DNA from: Halisarca cf. caerulea
Taxonomy: Eukaryota > Porifera > Demospongiae > Chondrillida > Halisarcidae
Assembly: GCA_963170055.1 (NCBI GenBank)
Contig: CAUJGJ010000444.1
Coordinates: 7,448,118 to 7,512,117 of the forward strand
Direction: 5' to 3'
Length of the DNA stretch: 64,000 nt
Positions 42,156 through 52,898 of the stretch are shown here, in pieces. Numbering within the stretch: position 1 is the stretch's first letter; the number at the start of each line of letters is the position of its first letter. The notes below the pieces were generated by a model, which had not been told where the DNA came from, made no database searches, and worked only from the letters and a program-made list of their open reading frames with translations. The position numbers were made by a program, and so were the translations under genes.

Positions 42156-42525
42156 TTCCAGCAATTTTGGCGGGACGACAATACCATCATAGGTATAATA
42201 ATTAATCGATTCCTTTTAGGGCCATGAAATTTTACTATTTATTGAATAAATAGCGAAAAATCTTGGAAATAAAGCAGAAGAAAACAATTATATCTTCACT
42301 AGACGTTGCGCTGCAAAACGGCTTAGATGGTGCTGCATGACAACACATGACCGACCATGGGACATTATGTTCGTTGTGTTCTGCATTCCGCATTCCGTTC
42401 CGCGTTTTAGTCACTCCGCTCATGTGCGTGCTGCGAGCGTGTGTATGTGCTTGTGCATAAAAAAACACAAGCGTGTGTCTGTACTTGTGCACAAAACACG
42501 TGCACATGGATTCTTGCGTAGGATT
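42156..42525. other. Gap upstream of the MULE gene
   Basis: Presumed 5' flank of the MULE copy and of the piggyBac fragment that follows. No terminal repeat was identified. Short simple-sequence GTGTGT/GTGCTTGTGCA words at 42425-42505. Confidence 0.35.
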
Positions 42526-42790
42526 TTACGAGGTATGCAGTGTTGCTGATATGAATATCATTATGCTGCTCATGAATATTATGAATCTAATTATTGTTCT
42601 CGAATTGGGGCCGTTCTCGTTTTGCGGCGTAACATGTTGCTTCCAGGAGATGTGTTTCGACAGTACCTCTTCTGCAAGTTCTAAGATGAAGTCCTTTTGG
42701 GACATTTTCGGCACATGCAGTTTCTCTGAGGCAAGGATGTAGCCATTCGTCACGCTGAGGTCAACAAAGAAGAAAAGACGATACCACGAA
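42526..42790 (-). pseudogene. piggyBac transposase C-terminal fragment
   Basis: WYRLFFFVDLSVTNGYILAS is the conserved post-catalytic helix of piggyBac transposases (compare WWIRLFYFLVDVAVINSHIL at 8660). It is followed by FILELAEEVLSKHI. The frame then ends without the zinc-ribbon. The catalytic domain is missing upstream, where DIRS-like sequence begins. Confidence 0.65.
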
Positions 42791-42839
42791 GGGATGGCTG
42801 GGGATTTTGAGCAGGTTGGTCAGCCTGCGCAGGAAGGAG

Positions 42840-43030
42840 CGGCTATGTGCAGCCACTGTACTGGCAAAATGAAGCAGGCCCAGGAGATGCTACAGGTCCT
42901 GGCTGTGTGCTGGGGCATCTCAGTTTGTCTTTGGGCAGCCAAGCCTCCATTGGGAATGAGTCCAGCTTGATCCTGAGGAAGGTGAGGCAGGTGGTGGGTG
43001 ATATTCCTGGCTCATAGCTCATTGGACAGT
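42840..43030 (-). pseudogene. DIRS-like reverse transcriptase fragment
   Basis: TTCLTFLRIKLDSFPMEAWL followed by PKDKL corresponds to the end of the RT domain of DIRS-like (tyrosine recombinase) retrotransposons, where a CLTFLGIE-D---M--RLP--KL pattern is typical (family knowledge). The following helices are only partly readable. It lies downstream of gag-like sequence at 44100-44640 on the same strand and is probably part of the same element. Confidence 0.55.
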
Positions 43031-43107
43031 ACTTGTCCGCCACCCCCGGGTGCTCGGCTGCTGACTTCAGGCTTGCTGTTGCCGAGGTTATGACGGCCCC
43101 TGGTAGG

Positions 43108-43156
43108 GAAGGAGGGAGTCTACATAGGCATTTCGCCTATGCGGACTCCCTCCTTC
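43108..43156. repeat. Long hairpin
   Basis: GAAGGAGGGAGTC (43108-43120) pairs perfectly with GACTCCCTCCTTC (43144-43156). An inner ATAGGC/GCCTAT pair (43124-43129, 43135-43140) extends the stem around a small loop. It lies inside the DIRS-like region; function unknown. Confidence 0.8.
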
Positions 43157-44099
43157 AGACCATGGAGGATTTGCTCCAACTAGTGTTGGTCTGAGTGACT
43201 CCTCAGACTGGTGGACCATTCCTCCAACACCAGGGGAGTTTGGATCTTGCATGTCGAAGTAGGCAAGGGAGGGGGCATTGGAGGCGTCCCTTCACTGGGG
43301 GTGCCTGGGTTCTGGTGCACTTGGGTGGGTATAAGCAGCCTGTGGGCGTGAAGAGAAGAGATCTAGCATAGATCCGCTGGCAGTGTATGCTTATATATAG
43401 CATGTAACCCAGTTTGGTTTGCATGCGTGCACTGTACTATACGGGTATCTGCAGGTCTGTGCCAGGGATAGTGTGAGCTGCAGAGTCTATCTTGCAGGAA
43501 TAGTTCCATATGCAAGGCAGCTGTATTGTGTTGCCTATTCCAGTTGTATGTGCAAGGGGTGAAGTCAGCTGTGGCTGGGAACTGCATACTGAATGTCATG
43601 TTGCCATAATCAATGGTAAATAATTGTAACGAACCAGTCATTGATAACACAATCTAATGCACAGGAACAGAGAAGGAAAACCCAGAACGACGGGCAAGCA
43701 CACAAGCAAGCCCAGGGCGAGGAGTGAGAAAGACGTGAAAGTAAGAATGCCACCCGCCGCAGACAGTGAAAACAAAAGGAGGGGAACAGAAGAGGGGAAT
43801 ATGGTGGAGCGGGGGTGCCAGTAGTTGTTGAATGTGCATGGGGCTGGTGTGTTTGTGTGTGGGAGCCTGGTGAGTGGGGATGTGAGGCTGAGATGCGTGT
43901 GCTGTGCTGTGTATCCTGTTGTGTGGTGTGTTGTGTAGGGGGGACTAGAATGGAGACTGTGAAAGATGGAGAGGAGAAAGAGGGAAAACACAGTCATAGG
44001 TGAAGGGGCTGGGCTGAGAAGAAAGCGAGAGAGGAGGGGGAAAATTGAACGTAACTGACTTAATGAACACATAGGGACAAGGAAATAAACACAGTGGGA

Positions 44100-44640
44100 A
44101 CAGCTGACTGTGGGTCCATGGATTCCTGGTAGGCGTCCATCTTGGCTGCCAGAGGGCACGCCAGACCTTTGTGGGTGGACGGCACAGGTGTGCATGTATC
44201 TGCATTTGGTGAAGGGGCAGTGCCTATCCTTATTCCATCGGTTGCAGGTGGTGCGGGAACTGATTGGAGGGGGAGGGCGCTTGGCCTGTGTTCTATGGCT
44301 GGTGGGAGCCCATGCAGAGAGCATGAAGCTTGTTATCCAGCTGGCCCCAGCGGTGCGAAGGGTTTGTGGCCATCTTTGCTTGGAAGGCCTGTTCATAAGA
44401 TGCCCAGCTGAGGCTTTGGTGGTCTCTAGCAAACCATGCGACTGTGCCGATGAAGGTCAGCAGGTTTGCTCCAAGTTCAGGGTTGTGCTGCATCAGGGTC
44501 AGCCTGAATCAGCAGAATGCCATTACCCATTCAGGGAACTTCTCTATGGGAGCAAGTGCCCGCTTGTCCCCTCCAGGTACAAGGACTCTATGATGCACTC
44601 AGGCAGGAAGGCTGAGAGCTCGACATAGGTGCCCATGTTA
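44100..44640 (-). pseudogene. DIRS-like gag fragment 1
   Basis: Pieces in shifting frames: EKFPEWVMAF, MQHNPELGANLLTFIGTVAW, LSWASYEQAFQAKMATNPSH, then CNRWNKDRHCPFTKCRYMHTC, a C-x(8)-C-x(4)-C-x(3)-H type zinc motif. The W-x-x-Y/D-x-x-F-R-like block followed by this zinc motif is the pattern of gag-like proteins of DIRS elements as I know it. The same pattern recurs at 45580-46030. Several stops and shifts. Confidence 0.55.
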
Positions 44641-44908
44641 CCCTTTTGAGAAGGTCTGCTGGGATGGCCGAAAGGCTGCCATCCAATACAAGGCCAGCCT
44701 TGGTGTTTGACCTCACTGGGACCACTGGTGGGGCCTGCTACCAGTACTGCGGCCTCTGGCTCGAGGCCAGATAGTGTGGCTTCGTTGCCTGGAGAGGGTC
44801 AGAGAGGGGGAAAGGTAAAGACCTGTTTCCTACGGATAACCCAGCATGGGAGGGTAAGCCTGACCTAGGGGGGACCATGGTAACCCCCAGGGTGTGTCCA
44901 CATGGGGA

Positions 44909-45405
44909 TCAAGGTAATCTAAGTGCATCCACATAGGGGACTCTGGTGCTGATTGGACATGCCCAGTTGACTTGGTTGTATTCAAAGCGGGGTCTTTTGA
45001 TGTTGAACTCTTTGTATATTGCGTCACATGTTGCGTGGTCTGGTATGTGTATTGTTCTTCCGCAGGGTGCTGTTCTTCTACGTAGTATGGCTTCCTTGGC
45101 AGAGTCGTTTGGGTACCATGTGTCTGGATTGTAATTGGAACATATGATAACCAATTTTCCTCGAAAGGGCTTATTGCTTCCTTTGATTTCAATGGAATGT
45201 GCGCATGAGTCAATAAGTAATTTAAAGTCTTGGAGAGGATATGAAGAACTGAACTCATGGAAAATAATGATTTCCTCGCCTCTGTAGTTTGGCCACCATT
45301 TTCCTTGATCCTTTGTGTAAGACTTATATCCCAGTCGTCACTCAAGGTCTTTAGCAAGTGTTGTCGCGAGGGTTGACTTCCCAGTTCCTCCAGGACCCCA
45401 TAGTA
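44909..45405 (-). pseudogene. Endogenous CRESS-DNA virus Rep (SF3 helicase part)
   Basis: One frame from about 45405 to the stop at 44909, broken only by a TGA at 45338-45340. It carries the superfamily 3 helicase motifs of circular Rep-encoding ssDNA viruses in the right order and spacing. Walker A is GPGGTGKS, a Walker B-like strand with acidic residue is EEIIIFHEF, and motif C is an ICSN block followed by WYP. An Arg-rich sensor (LRRR) comes after it. The N-terminal HUH endonuclease domain is not recognisable upstream, so this is a 3' fragment or the 5' part has decayed. It sits between two DIRS-like gag fragments on the same strand. In viruses Rep starts rolling-circle replication; this copy is a genomic fossil. 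Confidence 0.8.
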
Positions 45406-45579
45406 CAAGGCAATAATGGGGCCCTGTGGGTGAACGATAGAGAAGTAACGGGGTAGTTTCCACCAAGATTAGGGTTCCTAACGTAACCTGAAGATCTAGC
45501 AGTTGTATGTAATTTTTGGTCCTAGATAAGTGGCTTGTGGGCCCGTCCTCCCCACTGTGGAGGTGCCATAAACCTGGGC

Positions 45580-46030
45580 CTATGGGGCAGTTCTAGAGGG
45601 TGTGGCCTGGTGGCCTCTGGCAGGGTGTCCCCAGGCAGGTGGAGCAGATGTGCCTGAAGTTGCATGCTGCAGGAAACCGGCAAGCCCCTGCATTCCATGA
45701 GAGGCAGATTGGCACTTCACTACAGGTGGTGTTCTCGGTTGCCATGGGGCAAGCGACATCCACTCCCCATGGGTACTGGTGTGTCGGGTGGTCTTGTCCT
45801 GAGCAGTGTCGGCATGAGTTTCGCCAGCGTGACTGGGCTGTGAAGAACCGTGCATACAGTGGTAGATTGATGATGGCCCAGTCCTCTGCAGCGCACCGAG
45901 AGACCTACAGTCCGCAGGATGGTGTTAACATAGGCCAAAAACTGGGAGACCTTCCCCAGGTGGAAGGGTACAGAAGCCACAATAAAGCAGTTGAAACAGA
46001 GCGCCCAGGTGAAAATATGGAAGGACACAC
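45580..46030 (-). pseudogene. DIRS-like gag fragment 2
   Basis: GKVSQFLAYVNTILRTVGL, then after a shift AEDWAIINLPLYARFFTAQ, SRWRNSCRHC and ICLSWNAGACRFPAACNFRH with ICSTC following. The last is the same kind of Cys/His zinc motif as in 44100-44640 (C-x-x-W/F-N-x-G-x-C-x-F-x-x-x-C-x-x-x-H). It is a second, differently diverged copy, so the two fragments come from separate insertions. Confidence 0.55.
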
Positions 46031-46039
46031 CTTTGTGGA

Positions 46040-46840
46040 CTCTGTAGAGAGGTTATGCATTGTAAGCTTAACATTGACATCACTGGAGTCAGTATGTATC
46101 ATGTCAACTTGCTCTTTCTCATTTCTTCTTCACTATTATACTGCGGAAACTGTAAATACTACTATTATATTTACTATTGAATTATTTAGTCGAGTTTGTA
46201 TTAGCAATAAAACCTTGATTCAGCTCATTTTAACTAATCTAACAGTGTTATCCTACACTTTATTAGCCTTCTCCACGGTAGAGTGTTGCATGCACAGTGT
46301 GAGGCAAGTCTTGTGACATACAGTGAGTATTCTACTGTATGGTATGACTAGCATACAATCTTGCACATATTTCACCACATAGATCTGGGTGGCTAGATGT
46401 TTACTCAAGCACTCAGAGTGATTAACCACGATGCCATGAATAATTAATAAGGAAATGGAAATCTTCCCATACAGTAACACGCAAATAGACGTCAGTGGTT
46501 GTGCAGCATGGTGTGGGTACTGTAGAATGTGTGGTGTCGTGTAATAGTGCATTGCATATGGAGTATGATATGGGGCATAGTGTGGTATAGGTGGTGTGTG
46601 TGTGTTATAAAGGGTGGTGCGTGGTGTGTTGGTGTGGAGGTTCAGATGGCTGCGGAGTTGTCTGTGGTGATGTGTTGGGAGTTGCTGGCGTTTTGGCTGT
46701 CTGGTTACGAGGCACTGAGGGACGACTATCCTCCTGACCTTGTGCACTTTCCACCTATCACAGGGCAGGGTAGTATTCAGTTGTATAATGTATGCAGATG
46801 CAGGCTGTACTACAAGCAAGCTTACTATTTGCTTTAGCTC
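46040..46840. other. Gap with Pro/Thr/His-rich frame
   Basis: A minus-strand frame continues from the CCCH exon through an intron-like stretch (GTAAGC donor near 46838, CCTGTGATAG acceptor near 46764). It enters a segment VESAQGQEDSRPSVPRNQ followed by a Pro/Thr-rich tail ending at TAA near 46610. This could be the C-terminal exon of the gene whose zinc finger is at 46841-46910. No motif confirms it. Confidence 0.3.
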
Positions 46841-46910
46841 CGAGCAGTTGAGGTGCAGAAAGTCGCACCGGGGGCGCTTCTTGCACCCTGTGCCAGTTGC
46901 TGTGTTGAAA
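46841..46910 (-). CDS. Possible exon with CCCH-type zinc finger
   Basis: CRLFNTATGTGCKKRPRCDF followed by LH gives C-x(10)-C-x(5)-C-x(3)-H, a CCCH-like finger. It is close to the Cys/His motifs of the DIRS-like gag fragments nearby but better preserved. The frame has no ATG, and a TTGTGTAG acceptor-like site lies near the start of the finger, so this may be an internal exon. A GTAAGC donor follows. It could be a third gag-like remnant rather than a cellular gene. Confidence 0.35.
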
Positions 46911-47132
46911 AGTCTACACAATTTTGTTTTGTGTTTGGTAAACTTTTCTATCGGAAAACACCAACATCATAGATGTGCGTATATATCAGAACATTTGATT
47001 CAAATGCAAGGTGTACTTACTTTGCTGTTTACTAAGCTAGCCAGCTTTGTCAAAATAGTTGTTCACAAAATGAAATCCCTACCAGACATCCTTCTAATAG
47101 GCTAATATGGTTCACAGTTATCAATTGAGTGT

Positions 47133-49067
47133 TTACCACAGCAGTAGACTGCTATCCACCACAACTCCTGGGGTAGTATCATCGTCCTGAGGTAGGCATT
47201 CTGCAACACTCTCCCTTTTCTGTGGGGTAGAAGTTGTCAGGGGCATAGAAACTGAACCTGTACACAAGGAAATGGAGTCACTCATATGACAGTCTGCCTC
47301 AACATCTTTTCCTTCCACAGTTGTCGTGTCCATTGCATCTATCTCATTTGTTTCTACTAGTAGAGTGGACATTTGGGTAGATTCAGTGTTGTTTGGATCT
47401 ATTTCTGACACATCTAGTATTAAGCCTTGGGTGTCATACCCTGTGAGGGACAGTGCATGAGAAGATTGAGTCCTATCTGGATTTATTTCGGTTGCATCAA
47501 GTATGATGCCTTGGGTATCGTACCTTCTGACAACTCTAATAGGAATACTTATTTTTTCATGCACAATCTCCTGCCAACATTGTGATGCTCAAGCAATAAC
47601 ACTCTTTAAGGTTGAATTTCTGAAGTGCAGCATGCTAGGTCCCTCATTATGATATTCAGGGTCTAAATCACTGTCTTTGAAACAGATAGAACCACTGTTT
47701 TGTACCACCACACACCTTCCCCATGGATTAGGTAGTGTGCTATTCTCTGCAAGCAGCTTTGAAAGTCAGGCAAGTGGTTCTGTGTAAAGCTCTTGCTGAA
47801 AAGACTACCTGTATAATATGGCAATGTTTGTGCAGCCTTTTTGATTCAGCTGTTTTCAGATGAGATCTGTTTGTGGCAATTGGTATCAGGGCTGGCATGC
47901 AACTGTTTGCACTGCAGCTTTACAAGTAGAGCCTCTACAAACCCATCTATCTTGTGATCGGTGTTTTTGGCTGCATTACCAGCTTGTTTAAAGAGCCTCT
48001 CTTCAGCTTCAGCATTAAGTGACCGGCTACAGACAAACTCATGTTGGACTGGGCCATGCACCAGCAATGAATGAAAGTGGACTGAAACCCTTTTTGAGTC
48101 AAATAGATCAACATAAAGTTCATGGTGTAGAAAGGCACAGTTGTAGAACTGTAAACATTGCCTCGGGGTTCTTCTGCTGTCATTTGAGTACACGATCTCT
48201 GAAATTTTCACCAAGGTGCTAATAAGTACATGCACTGGGTCATCTGAGTTTAGTTTACAGTTTACTATCGTGTGCATGACCTGAATCAGTGCTTCCCTGT
48301 AGTCTGAACCGTACAGTTTTGGTTTCGAGTAAAGGTGTCCATGTAGTCTTTTACCTTGGACTTCACTGCTGGTTGGTTGATTACACTTTGGAGTTGACCC
48401 AATACTTTGGCTATGTGACCTTTCAGATCATGAACGGGGCTCAAATGACAAAAAAGTGTAATTAACTAGATTCATGTCCAAAAGGTCTGCTGTGGGATTC
48501 AATAGTAATGATGCTGGCACCCTCTGGACCCCACAGAGATGATCTTTGAGAATATCAGTCATGGCTTTCTTGTTGTTTGGAGGGAAATCATAGATTTGCC
48601 TACTCACTAGTTCCTGCCTCAGTTCTTCACGACTGAGTGATACATTAGAATTTTCGTACTTTTTCAAAATCCTTTCTGTTTTGGAGCTATCTCAATTCCA
48701 GGTATGTCAGCACCAAGCTCTAAGGCTAGCAGTTTGATTTTGTGGCCAGCATCTGTCCGCCTGATTCCAAACTCTTTTGCCAGACTACTAGCAGCAAACT
48801 TCTCAGACTTGTCCCAGTTTTGAAGTTTGTGGCATATGGCCTGGAAGTCCCCAGTGCTCTCATAGTCACTCTCTTTCAGAGGAAACCTTTTCTTAGTTTT
48901 GTAGGCGGGGGCCGCACTATCAGGCATATCGTAGAATGTAGCCAGTCGTTGCTTGTCATATTTAGACAAGCTAATGTCCAGTGCGTGCACTCTAAAGGCT
49001 ATGTCAGCGAATGGCTGTCCTGTGGAGGCTAGGCACATGGAATCAATTTGCTTGAAGTGAGTTCTAT
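47133..49067 (-). pseudogene. Orphan transposon-like family E, copy 2 (5' truncated)
   Basis: Starts abruptly at the D-element end (49068). In order: IAFRVHALDISLSKYDKQRL, SSLAKEFGIRRTDAGHKIK and LALELGADIPGI (48664-49030); SREELRQELVSRQIYDFPPN, MTDILKDHLCGVQRVPASLL and LNLVNYTFLSFEP (48428-48660); after a shift VHDLKGHIAKVLGQLQSVI and YGSDYREALIQVM. Then come CLQFYNCAFLHHELYVDLF, LLVHGPVQHEFVCSRSLNAE and EERLFKQAGNAAK (about 48040-48280), RIAHYLIHGEGVWW, and a tail with two DTQG-I/L-ILD repeats. It holds the middle part that copy 1 lacks but lacks the WHDHS and GDxPAxQF part. Two to three frameshifts, long open stretches between them. Confidence 0.6.
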
Positions 49068-49174
49068 GCATGTGGGACATGTCCATAAACTTAGAATCTC
49101 AGTGGAGGCACCTATTAGAAAGAATTTGGCGACTTTAGGTGGCTTCGCGACGCAATGTCATGTGACCAGCCCGT
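49068..49174 (+). repeat. Truncated end of element D
   Basis: Starts with GCATGTGGGACATGTCC, followed by about 85 bp similar to the terminal region of D copy 2 (GAATTTGGCGAC, GTGGCTTCGCGACGC, TCATGTGACC). The next D terminus follows at once at 49175 in the same orientation. It marks the boundary of the family E copy. Confidence 0.6.
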
Positions 49175-49960
49175 CGCATGTGGGACATGTCCAAAATCTC
49201 GTAATGGTGTTAATGAGCTGGAATTTGGCCTAAAATTTCCTACGTAAGGCTTCAAGTCATGTGACACGCGCGTGATGAAGTATTTTGTTCACAGACTCAA
49301 GTTTGTTAGCGTTATTCTGCACTCACGCTTTTGCAAATGCTGTTTCGGGCACGATTGATCTCAGATACGCTTCTTTTTATAGAAAACTTAAAGGATCGCA
49401 TTTACGATCAGTATTTTTTAGCACGAACTGCAATTCATTTGAGATCGAATGCCCAGGACATGTACAATCAGTTAATAGGTTGAACGAAGACATTCTAAAG
49501 TATCAACGTAACACTGACTAGCGCATAGTGTGTTTAAACAAAGATCGCACACCTCGATGTTGCCGATCGCCGACGGTTCGACTCAGGTTTCTTTGTTGCC
49601 GACGCTTGACTCCAATAAATTCCTGATTTTGCTGAAAATGGCTTATAGATCAGAATGGGATGTTTCCATCGAACTTGATTTCGCTTGCGTATCGATTACT
49701 CCCTTGTTTATCCACTTCAAGGCTTCGAGATCGTCCTCACTTTGGAGCTGCAAAGAAAGTCTAGGATGACGTCACATAAAAAATCACATGACTGTCATGT
49801 GAAAGGCGGCTCTTTGTAAAGGAGATCTTGTCAGCAAACTGCCATGTCGTGGAGTAAATCAGAGGATCGTCCTAGGAGCCTTCCGAGGGTTTTATCCTTA
49901 TCAGTGTTGGGTACTTCAACTTTTTACCCATGGGGGTTTTGATGCTGCGCTTTTCTAGGG
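49175..49960 (+). mobile_element. Element D copy 2 (3' end not found)
   Basis: Begins CGCATGTGGGACATGTCC, then AAAATCTC, AGCTGGAATTT and GGCTTCAAGTCATGTGACAC, matching the reverse complement of the right end of D copy 1. A second matching block (CCATGTCG, AGGAGCCTTCCGAG, ATGGGGGTTTTGAT at 49840-49945) matches the middle of copy 1. The opposite terminus is missing or too diverged to see. No coding capacity. Confidence 0.6.
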
Positions 49961-51319
49961 AGTTATTGCGGAATAATTCAGAACATTGTACAATTAACCA
50001 TGCATGACTTTAGAATCAAATTGACTCATGCAGGACATAATAATATTAGTACAGGGATAAGGCTATGTAGGGTGGTTTTGAACTTGAATGGCAACGTCCA
50101 TCATGCACTTTGGCAAAGACCACTGCAACAGTACAGGCCTGCATGGGTTGCACATGCAATACTGCACGAAGCGCACACTCTATTTAATATCATAGTGAAC
50201 ATTTATTGCTTTGATCTTACCTGATTTGATAAGAGATTAGCTTGGCAACGGGCACAGTACTGCATACGCACGTTCCGCGATAGCTCTCTGAAGAATGAAA
50301 ATTGATTGCTGAAGTTTGTGCCAATCTTGCTGGATTTGAAAGTCCCTCCAAAAGTGACCACTATTTCGTAGCACAACTCATGTGATGTGGACTTGTATGT
50401 GATGTCATGTGACTTGACTGATTGAAGACAACTTTCACCACAAGAAAATTTCATCAAAAATTGCAGTGGTAGAAATCTTCGACTTTGGCTTTGAAACTTT
50501 GGTATGTCGTTCCTAAAGGAACAAACCCCTAGAATCAAATTCAGGGTCTTTGTATGTAGCTGTTCACCCTAGAATTTTGTACAAATCGTTGGACATAACA
50601 GCCATGCAGTGGAGCCTGAAGACCCTGAATTCGATTTAGTAAGTTCAGTATTTGTGTGTTCTTTTGAGCCCAGTTTTGTGTCCAAAAGCCTAAGTTTCTA
50701 CCACCGCGTTTTTGGATTTTTATATTTTTGGGTACGGTCAGAAAAAACTCGTCATACGTTTTGTAACCCTCCACAACAATCTAAAAGATGCAAATACAAA
50801 GTAGATATGGTTAAGTTATAATACAAAGCGTTTTCCGGGCATTACTGCTCGTGTACCTGCCAAACAGACCGATACATTTCACTCTTTCGGTAACAGTGGC
50901 CATTTTTGTTTATGTCCAAAATCGGACATAACATACCTGCAGAGTGGGTCGCGCAAGATTTCACGGAATAGCTCAAGTAAGTTTTGACCTGTACTGTACC
51001 TCCCATGGTGAATTTTCTTGCAGCAGAAAACTCACTCATGGCGAAGTTAATAACTACACCTGGGCATTGGTAAGAATTGTACATGTATTCCAAAGTTCTG
51101 TAAAATGAGTTGCCTGTGTTCCTCTGTCAACCTGTGGTGTACCAATTCCTCAACAAGTGATTAGGTGGTGAACTGAGGCCACTTCAAGGAAATGCATAGT
51201 ATATATGCATGATAGTACACATTTCCCTTTCTAGCTTGCAACTGTCCCATCCCTGGATTTACTAAACATCAGTCTTCATAGTATGTGACACACAGTGTAT
51301 AGCTTTTTTGCACATGTAC
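49961..51319. other. Gap without recognised gene
   Basis: Short overlapping frames only. The stretch may include the decayed rest of D copy 2. CTAGAATCAAATTCAGGGTC near 50530 and its inverse GACCCTGAATTCGATTTAGT near 50622 form an imperfect inverted repeat of about 20 bp. Confidence 0.35.
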
Positions 51320-51324
51320 ATACC

Positions 51325-51870
51325 TTGACCATTGAACTTGATTATATTCCCCTATTTCCTTACAAAGTTGGCAACATGGGTATACATGATGTGCATGTGT
51401 GGTGTGACTTTATCCCTGCTGTAAAGTGAGTGAACATCTACGAGTGATGTGTATTGCTTTGCCCACTCCTTGGCCTGGACAGTGATTTGCATAAAAATGA
51501 AAGTATTTTGATGACCATGATCAAGAATTAATCACTGACACATCTACATTTTTCTGCAATTGACATACATTGCTGTCCATTGCATCAATTTCTTTTGTGA
51601 AAGTGAATTATGACAGCATTTCATACCATTCCCAAAAATATAAATAAAACATAAAGCAAGCCAAACACAATATATGCATGCATGCATGGCAAAAATTTAT
51701 GAATATTAGTATAAATATACGTTATTTGTGTGTGTATGTGTGTTCTCGTACAAACCTTCCACAGCATATGAATTTTGTCTCCTGGTAAAAATGACAAGTG
51801 GCGTAGGACCTTCTTCCTATCATCTCCCCTCAATGAAGTGAATTCAGGCTCCTTGTTATCACTCCACAAA
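51325..51870 (-). pseudogene. Orphan transposon-like family G, two exons
   Basis: Exon about 51768-51870: EPEFTSLRGDDRKKVLRHL, then HMLWK and a GTTTGT donor. Exon about 51325-51472 after a CAG acceptor: AKEWAKQYTSLVDVHSLYSR, DKVTPHMHIMYTHVANFVRK, a TAG, then IKFNGQ and a GTATGT donor. The same LRG-DR...LW exon occurs at 57226-57370. The pattern RVTPYxHxxxxHxxxxxxxxG-x-x-x-F-GQG is familiar from an uncharacterised cnidarian/sponge protein family (recall). Function unknown. Confidence 0.5.
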
Positions 51871-52114
51871 AAATGTCAGCTGGTGTTGCTATAACTTGCA
51901 GTAGATGGCTAAGTGTATTGGATGTAGATCTGTGCAACATGTTGGGACCTTTACCCTTCATTTTCTTACTGTGGTCCATGTCCACAGTTTGAGTGACTAC
52001 ATTTCTCATTTAAACATTGACAACACGCAACATAAGATGTAATTTTATCAGGAATTACATGCTCTAAGTCTATCATGATAAGTCAGGCTGACTTCAGAGA
52101 ATTCATCTCTAAGG

Positions 52115-52240
52115 AGTGGTGGAGAATGGTGGCCAAGGCTGATTGTGGTGTTGGCACCTTTGTCAACAAGATCAGCCTCATCGATCAAGTAGTTGACCTG
52201 CTGACCCATTGCTTCACATGTTACACCAAACAGTTGCCAA
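52115..52240 (-). pseudogene. Orphan transposon-like family F, middle fragment
   Basis: LFGVTCEAMGQQVNYLIDEA followed by DLVDKGANTTISLGHH. The pattern FGVCCEA-x-x-QVNYLIDEA...GANxxIS-x-x-HHF belongs to the same uncharacterised family whose N-terminus lies at 3259-3711 (recall). In the family this is followed by a D-N-x-x-G-Q-N-K-N motif that may be catalytic; here that part is lost. Confidence 0.5.
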
Positions 52241-52593
52241 TGGCTGTTCTATTATATCACATTCATCGTTCAATCTTCCCGCACATGGCAGAGCCTCTGT
52301 GCTTCCTTGTTTTCTTCTGAATATTATTTATTGTTGCAAACTGGACACATGGCGATAAATTCCTCCAATGCAGATCGTGGCAAACATTTGTATGTTTCTT
52401 TTCAATTTCTTCCATGGTTTTAGTACTGCTTGCATGACTTTTTTCATGGGTGGCTTAAATAATTCCATAGAAATTCTCCACGATGGCAATTTCTTTTGAA
52501 AGTGTATTGTCTGCCAGTGGTTTCTATGAAATTAATATTCAAAGTCACAAAATAATGTAAGTATTATGTGGGATGAGTGTATGTAGAATCCTA

Positions 52594-52631
<38 letters not shown>
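52594..52631. repeat. (ATT)n tract at the LINE 3' end
   Basis: TTATTATTATT run of about 38 bp at the end of the LINE; on the LINE strand it reads (TAA)n after GACTGTAAAGTA. Likely the LINE's own terminal repeat. Confidence 0.9.
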
Positions 52632-52633
<2 letters not shown>

Positions 52634-52898
52634 CTTTACAGTCACAGAACTGTGACTGATGGTCTAACACCACAGGCCGGTGTAACCATAACTGAGGGGT
52701 TGACGGGTGGAGAAAAAGATGGCGTATGAGTGTGAGTGTAATGATAAGGTGTGAGAAACGTGAAAACTGGCCGCATGAAAAGAAAATGTATGTTTAACTT
52801 GTGTGCTCATTGTAAATACAGAAAGAAATTTATGCAAGTTAATAAATTAAAATGAGATCTGATTTTAAATAGTGTGAGAGGAGTTACAAACGCACAGA

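Noticed and set aside
43638..44432. 264-codon minus-strand frame
   Set aside because: Only its first third overlaps gag-like sequence, and the rest is low-complexity Ser/Leu/Pro without motif; treated as part of a decayed DIRS-like element.
45600..46316. 238-codon plus-strand frame
   Set aside because: Antisense to the DIRS-like gag fragment with its zinc motif; no recognisable domain in the plus frame.
46253..46921. 222-codon minus-strand frame read as one protein
   Set aside because: It has no ATG at its start and runs across plausible intron signals; only the CCCH-like stretch at its beginning is kept as a possible exon.
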